This document shows, one piece after another, positions 60,028-64,000 of a stretch of DNA of 64,000 bases; position 1 is the stretch's first letter, and each line of letters begins with the position of its first letter. Both the position numbers and the translations under genes were made by a program. Under the pieces are notes generated by a model. That model saw only the letters and a list, made by a program, of their open reading frames with translations, searched no databases and was not told the origin of the DNA. Source of the stretch: an uncultured Neglectibacter sp. (GTDB lineage Bacteria; Bacillota; Clostridia; Oscillospirales; Acutalibacteraceae); the NCBI GenBank assembly GCA_937958185.1, contig CALFFN010000005.1, positions 1 to 64,000 of the forward strand. Direction: 5' to 3'.

Positions 60028-60052
60028 ATGTTATAACATTATAACGTTATAA
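60028..60052. promoter_or_regulatory. Twin palindromic operator, likely for the GntR regulator
   Basis: ATGTTATAACAT (60028-60039) is a perfect 12-bp palindrome; TTATAACGTTATAA (60039-60052) is a perfect 14-bp palindrome directly abutting it. They begin one base after the -10 and cover the expected start site, a classic repressor position. The GntR/UTRA regulator gene at 62760 in the same operon is the natural candidate. Confidence 0.75.
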
Positions 60053-60156
60053 GCTTTGGGTTCCCGATCGCGGAGAAAGAGAAAAATCGGGCGGGAAGAA
60101 GACATTTCCTGCCAATACGAAAAAGCCCGCTGCCGGAACAAGAAAGGAAAGTGGTC

Positions 60157-60942
60157 ATGCGTATGGAATTTTATCCGGGGTTTCCCATCACGGTCAACAC
60201 CCAGCCCATGGGGTTCGCATACGGCGAGGGGGTGCAGGGTCCCGCGCCGGAGCTGAGAAAGCTTTCCCAGATACGTCCGTCCCTGCTGGACCCCGGCTGT
60301 GCCGGTCCTGAGAACGTGTACTGCATTGCCATGGACGTGGCAGAGCGGCAGGATCACCCGGCGCTGGTGGAACAGAACCTGCTTTACGGCGTGGTCACCT
60401 ACGCCCGGGGAAGCCTGGGAAATGAACCCATTCGTTCCCAGGGGCATATCCACGCGGTGTCCCCCTCCTGCGGCGCGTCCACCTGCGAGGTCTATGAGAT
60501 ATGGGACGGGGAAGCCTGCATTTATATGCAGGAAAGCGGCTCGGACGACGCGGGACGGTGCTATGCCGTCACCGGGCAGCCGGGAGACGTGATCATCGTC
60601 CCCCCCGGCTGGGTGCACGCCACAGTCAACAGCGACCCGGCGCGAAGCATGACCTTCGGCGCGTGGTGCGTCCGGGATTACGGCTTTGATTACAAAGATG
60701 TGCGCCGCCACGGCGGCATCGCCTTTTTCCCGCTGCTGACGGATTCCGGGCAGCTCCGCTGGGAGAAAAACCCCAGCTACAGAAGCGCCGAGCTGATCGT
60801 CAAGCCTGCCCGCACCTATGAGGACTTCGGCATTGCGCCCGGAAAGCCCATCTACCAGCAGTATCAGGAAGCTCCCCATTTGTTTGATTTTGTCACCCGC
60901 CCGCTGGATTTCCCGGAGTTGTGGGAAAACTACCAGCCCTGA
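60157..60942 (+). CDS. Cupin-type glucose-6-phosphate isomerase family protein
   Basis: 261 residues with a cupin fold similar to archaeal-type phosphoglucose isomerases. Metal-site motifs are RSQGHIHAVSPSC (HxH), CEVYEIWDGEA (Glu) and VIIVPPGWVHATVNS (final His). These match the cPGI pattern. The sugar may not be glucose 6-phosphate: the operon context suggests an aldose-ketose step for a specific plant or host sugar. AAAGGAAAG precedes ATG 60157. A ManA-like gene follows 15 bp later. Confidence 0.88.
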   Translation: MRMEFYPGFPITVNTQPMGFAYGEGVQGPAPELRKLSQIRPSLLDPGCAGPENVYCIAMDVAERQDHPALVEQNLLYGVVTYARGSLGNEPIRSQGHIHAVSPSCGASTCEVYEIWDGEACIYMQESGSDDAGRCYAVTGQPGDVIIVPPGWVHATVNSDPARSMTFGAWCVRDYGFDYKDVRRHGGIAFFPLLTDSGQLRWEKNPSYRSAELIVKPARTYEDFGIAPGKPIYQQYQEAPHLFDFVTRPLDFPELWENYQP

Positions 60943-60957
60943 GCATAGGAGGTCGCT

Positions 60958-62703
60958 ATGAATTACTGTAAGTCGCCGGTGAACCACATCGAAACCGCCG
61001 CCACGGAAGCGTGGGCGGGCTATGAAGCTATCTGCCGGGTGCTGGAGGAAAGCATTCAGGCACAGCTTGAAGTCAAAAGCTCCTGCGTACTGGCAGTGGA
61101 CGCGTACCCCGGCGTGAACGAGGAAGAACTGAAAGCGGCGCTGGAGACGCTGCATCCCGGTCTGTTCCTGGATATGCGGGAGGCGCTCTGCACAAAAGAG
61201 GAGTTTGCCAGGCGAATCCACCCCTACCTTACCGACGACCGGGTGTTCGGCAGAATGTATTTCGGCACGCTGGCGGATTTTCAGGAGGAAGAAAAGCTGC
61301 TGGCGCTCCGGCGGCAGGCAGAAGAAAGCCAAGGGCTGACCATCGTGTTCGGCTTTGGCGCGGGCAGTTTGGTAAAGCCGGATATCCTGCTGTATGCCGA
61401 TGTTTCCCGCTGGGAGCTTCAGCTTCGCTTCCGCCGGGGCATGACAAATTATTATACGGACAATCCCAATGAAGATAACCTGAAAAAGAACAAGCAGGGA
61501 TACTTTTTCGAATGGCGCATCGGCGATAAGCAGAAGCGCAGCCTGTTTGACGCCATGGATTTTTATTTGGACACGAACCGCCCGGGCGACCCCGCCATGA
61601 CAACGGGGGACTGCTACCGCCGGGCGCTGGGGGAAATTTCCCAAAAGCCCTTCCGCACAGTGCCCTATTTCGACCCCGGTGTGTGGGGCGGGCAGTGGAT
61701 GAAGCGCGTCTGCGGGCTGGACCCCAAAGAAAAGAATTACGCCTGGTCCTTTGACGGCGTGCCGGAGGAAAACAGCCTGTATCTGGAAATCAGCGGCGTA
61801 AGGCTGGAGACCCCCGCCATGAACCTGGTGCTGTACCGCCCGGTAGAGCTGCTGGGACCCCAGGTCTATGCCCGGTTCGGAGCGGAATTTCCCATTCGGT
61901 TCGATTTTCTGGACACCATGGGCGGGCAGAACCTGAGCCTGCAGGTCCACCCCCTGACCGACTATATCCACAATCAGTTCGGCATGAATTATACCCAGGA
62001 CGAGAGCTACTACATTCTGGACGCCGAAGAGGGGGCGGAGGTCTATCTGGGCTTGAAGGAGGGCATATGCCCCGGCGATATGATAGCCGACCTGAAAACC
62101 GCCCAGACAGGGGAAAAGCCCTTTGACGCGGACAAATACGTGAACCGCTTCCCGGCGAAAAAGCACGATCATTTCCTCATTCCCGCAGGCACGGTGCACT
62201 GCTCCGGCAGCGGCTGCATGGTGCTGGAGATCAGCGCCACGCCCTACATTTTCACCATGAAGCTGTGGGACTGGGGACGCCTTGGGCTGGACGGCAGACC
62301 CCGCCCCATTCACATCGAGCACGGCGAAAAGGTCATTCAGTGGGACAGGCAGACAAAATGGGTGCAGGAAAACCTTGTCAGCCCCACCCGCACCGTTCGG
62401 GAAACCGAAGAATACAAAGAAGAGCACACCGGGCTGCACGAGCTGGAATTTATCGAGACCCGGCGGTATGAGATCAGAACCGCCTGCCCGCTGGATACGG
62501 AAAATAATGTGAATATGCTGAACCTGGTGGAAGGAGAAGCCGCCGTCATCGAAAGCCCCACAGGCGCTTTCGAGCCCTTTACGGTGCATTATGCGGAAAC
62601 CTTCATTCTGCCTGCCGCGGCAGGGAAATATACGATCCGCCCCATAGGTGACGCGCCCATCAAGGTCATTCGCGCCTATGTGAGAACGCCGAAAGCGGAG
62701 TAA
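60958..62703 (+). CDS. Long ManA-like phosphosugar isomerase with N-terminal extra domain
   Basis: 581 residues, almost twice ManA. From about residue 225 it is a class I mannose-6-phosphate isomerase: VPYFDPGVWGGQWMKRVCG, the zinc site LSLQVHPLTDYIHN and DESYYILDA, and the His in FLIPAGTVHCSGSG. The N-terminal ~220 residues resemble a P-loop uridine-kinase-like fold (SCVLAVDAYPGV, LFLDMREA, FGRMYFGTLADF, DILLYADVSRWELQLRFRRG) but lack a GxxxxGKS loop, so it is probably inactive or regulatory. AGGAGG precedes ATG 60958. Possibly co-acts with the cupin isomerase. Confidence 0.85.
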   Translation: MNYCKSPVNHIETAATEAWAGYEAICRVLEESIQAQLEVKSSCVLAVDAYPGVNEEELKAALETLHPGLFLDMREALCTKEEFARRIHPYLTDDRVFGRMYFGTLADFQEEEKLLALRRQAEESQGLTIVFGFGAGSLVKPDILLYADVSRWELQLRFRRGMTNYYTDNPNEDNLKKNKQGYFFEWRIGDKQKRSLFDAMDFYLDTNRPGDPAMTTGDCYRRALGEISQKPFRTVPYFDPGVWGGQWMKRVCGLDPKEKNYAWSFDGVPEENSLYLEISGVRLETPAMNLVLYRPVELLGPQVYARFGAEFPIRFDFLDTMGGQNLSLQVHPLTDYIHNQFGMNYTQDESYYILDAEEGAEVYLGLKEGICPGDMIADLKTAQTGEKPFDADKYVNRFPAKKHDHFLIPAGTVHCSGSGCMVLEISATPYIFTMKLWDWGRLGLDGRPRPIHIEHGEKVIQWDRQTKWVQENLVSPTRTVRETEEYKEEHTGLHELEFIETRRYEIRTACPLDTENNVNMLNLVEGEAAVIESPTGAFEPFTVHYAETFILPAAAGKYTIRPIGDAPIKVIRAYVRTPKAE

Positions 62704-62759
62704 GCGCAGAGGATCGTTTGGGAACGCAGCCTGGCTGCATGGGAAAAAGAAAGGTGGTC

Positions 62760-63518
62760 ATGACCGTGAAAAAGCTGGACTATTCCAAGGGCGCACCGCC
62801 CCTGTATATGCAGATCTATCAGGACTTGAAGGAGAAAATTTCCGGCAAGGAATACGATTACGGTCAGAATATCCCCACAGAACTGGAACTGCAGGAGCAG
62901 TATGGCGTCAGCCGCATCACCATTCGTCAGGCGCTGTCCGCCCTGGAGCAGGAGGGGCTGGTGGTGCGCACCCGGGGGAAAGGGACCATCGTTTCCCGGC
63001 AGCCCGTCATTGAAGAGCAGCTGACCAGTATCAAGAGCTTTACCGAGGAAATGCGGGAGCGCAATATGGTTCCCGGCACAAAATCTGCCCACTGTGAAAA
63101 GACGGAAGCCGATGAGGAGCTGGCGGACATCTTTTCCTGCGAAACAGGGGCGCCCCTGTACCATGTCCGACGGATCAGGACCGCCAACGACCGTGTCATC
63201 GTCCTGTTCGACACCTATCTTTCGGGAAAATATGAGCTTCCCCTGGAGGACAGCCGGTACGGCGGCTCCCTGTACCGCCTGCTGGAGGATTGCGGCGTTC
63301 ACCCCCCGGTGGGGATCGAGGAGCGGTTTGAAGCCATAACGGCGAATCGGGAGCTTTCCGAAGCGCTGGATATTTCCGTGGGAGACCCTGTGATGCGGCG
63401 CACCCGGGTGGCGCTGGACAGCGACCTGAACGTACTGGAATACACCCGTTCCTACTATAACGCCGCCCGGTACGCCTATGTGGTTTACGCGGGCGTGACG
63501 GACAGGGCGGGGGAATAA
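62760..63518 (+). CDS. GntR-family regulator (HutC/UTRA type)
   Basis: 252 residues: an N-terminal winged helix (residues ~8-75; TELELQEQYGVSRITIRQALSALEQEGLVVRTRGKGT is the recognition region) and a C-terminal UTRA effector domain (residues ~95-240; LTSIKSFTEEMRERN, LYHVRRIRTANDRVIVLFDTYL). Effectors of this class are often phosphorylated sugars. AAAGAAAGGTGG selects ATG 62760. It is the third gene of the operon whose promoter carries two palindromes and probably represses it. Confidence 0.93.
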   Translation: MTVKKLDYSKGAPPLYMQIYQDLKEKISGKEYDYGQNIPTELELQEQYGVSRITIRQALSALEQEGLVVRTRGKGTIVSRQPVIEEQLTSIKSFTEEMRERNMVPGTKSAHCEKTEADEELADIFSCETGAPLYHVRRIRTANDRVIVLFDTYLSGKYELPLEDSRYGGSLYRLLEDCGVHPPVGIEERFEAITANRELSEALDISVGDPVMRRTRVALDSDLNVLEYTRSYYNAARYAYVVYAGVTDRAGE

Positions 63519-63606
63519 AATACGGAGACTGACCCGGCGGCAAAATTTATGGGCATAGGCTCTTGCCGATCGGGAAAAGATAGCACGAAATTCGGAGGAG
63601 TAATTT

Positions 63607-64000
63607 ATGAACAAGCAGATCAGCAGGGAAGCAAAAGAAATGTTCCGGATCGACAAGCCCTTTGCCATCACCATGTGGGAATTTTCCTGGATCGAGCGGC
63701 GATGGCCCGGCGCGGGCTTTGAGGATTGGGACAAAGCCCTTTCAGAGCTTACCGACCGCGGCTACGACGCCGTCCGCATCGACGCGTTCCCCCACCTGAT
63801 GGCGTGGGACGCCCACAAGGAATGGACGCTGAAGCCCGTGTGGAACTTGCAGACCTGGGGCAGCCAGTCTGTCAATAAGATCACCCTGCACGACGATTTC
63901 CGTGATTTTCTGAAAGCCTGCCGCCGCCACAATGTCCGGGTAGGGCTGTCCACATGGTTCCGGGAGGATCTGGACAACACCAGAATGAGCATTCTCACCC
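63607..64000 (+). CDS. Cellulase-like family protein, 5' part (cut by window end)
   Basis: The first 131 codons are present. The reading begins MNKQISREAKEMFRIDKPFAITMWEFSWIERRWPG and continues with ELTDRGYDAVRIDAFPHLM and HNVRVGLSTWF, a TIM-barrel glycoside hydrolase pattern of the cellulase-like family. There is no signal peptide, so it should act in the cytoplasm on imported oligosaccharides, which suits the isomerase operon before it. CGGAGGAG precedes ATG 63607. Catalytic acids lie beyond the window. Confidence 0.8.
   Translation, partial: MNKQISREAKEMFRIDKPFAITMWEFSWIERRWPGAGFEDWDKALSELTDRGYDAVRIDAFPHLMAWDAHKEWTLKPVWNLQTWGSQSVNKITLHDDFRDFLKACRRHNVRVGLSTWFREDLDNTRMSILT

Noticed and set aside
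60031..62589. 852-codon open frame on the minus strand opposite the isomerase genes
   Set aside because: It runs across two recognised genes and their spacer, has shadow-type composition and no domain.

Overview
The window is a gene-dense, GC-rich stretch of a Firmicutes chromosome. The best fit is an anaerobic, spore-forming Clostridia of the Oscillospirales/Ruminococcaceae type. Pointers are an IspH protein fused to S1 domains, a SecD-SecF fusion, a spoVAC homologue, rubrerythrin, AzlCD, Gram-positive ribosome binding sites with many TTG/GTG starts, and gut-type glycan enzymes (GH29 fucosidase, cellulase-like protein). The species cannot be named from sequence alone.

Layout. 0-3 kb: a DUF5685-type protein, a DnaJ-domain protein and a small membrane protein, separated by an array of six cruciform-forming repeats. 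3-10 kb: an RpiR regulator and the run HI0933-type flavoprotein / cmk / plsC / ispH-S1, with two accessory genes (nucleotidyltransferase-like, GNAT) and a duplicated cmk 5' end lying between the flavoprotein and cmk. 10-17 kb: secDF, a Cu/Zn superoxide dismutase, an MBL-fold hydrolase, a DUF89 phosphatase and an alpha-L-fucosidase. 16.9-19.6 kb: a visibly AT-richer type II restriction-modification island. 19.6-26 kb: azlCD, a TM2 protein, an XRE regulator, luxS, rubrerythrin with a PerR-like box, an AI-2E-family transporter and an alpha/beta hydrolase.

26-36.5 kb, all on the minus strand: an envelope cluster (TagD, CDP-glycerol glycerophosphotransferase, flippase, two tandem paralogous glycosyltransferases, VanY-type carboxypeptidase, M23 peptidase), then an FGGY kinase and a sugar isomerase. 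36.8-39.2 kb: a polar amino-acid ABC transporter. 39.5-41.5 kb: spoVAC, a Cys-rich protein and a minus-strand tRNA cluster (Gly, Arg, His, Gln). 41.8-49.4 kb: secA, a lipoprotein, a beta-helix acyltransferase, and an FHA-FtsW/RodA fusion coupled to a transpeptidase. 49.5-53.9 kb: manA, a PfkB kinase and deoxynucleoside salvage genes (deoC, cdd, pdp). 54-59.8 kb: a two-component system facing a VTC / DUF4956 / CotH cassette. 60-64 kb: a carbohydrate operon (cupin phosphoglucose isomerase, long ManA-like protein, GntR regulator, cellulase-like protein cut by the window end) behind a promoter with two adjoining palindromes.

The least explained material is intergenic: (i) the cruciform array at 1.75-2.43 kb, whose stems change sequence but keep pairing; (ii) a second structured repeat family with two oppositely oriented copies near 13.7 and 36.7 kb; (iii) three places (cmk 5' end, secA 3' end, tRNA-Gln 3' end) where 25-33 bp of a gene edge is duplicated around a short insert, hairpin-rich at secA and tRNA-Gln. 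All functions are inferred from sequence by eye; no database search was run.
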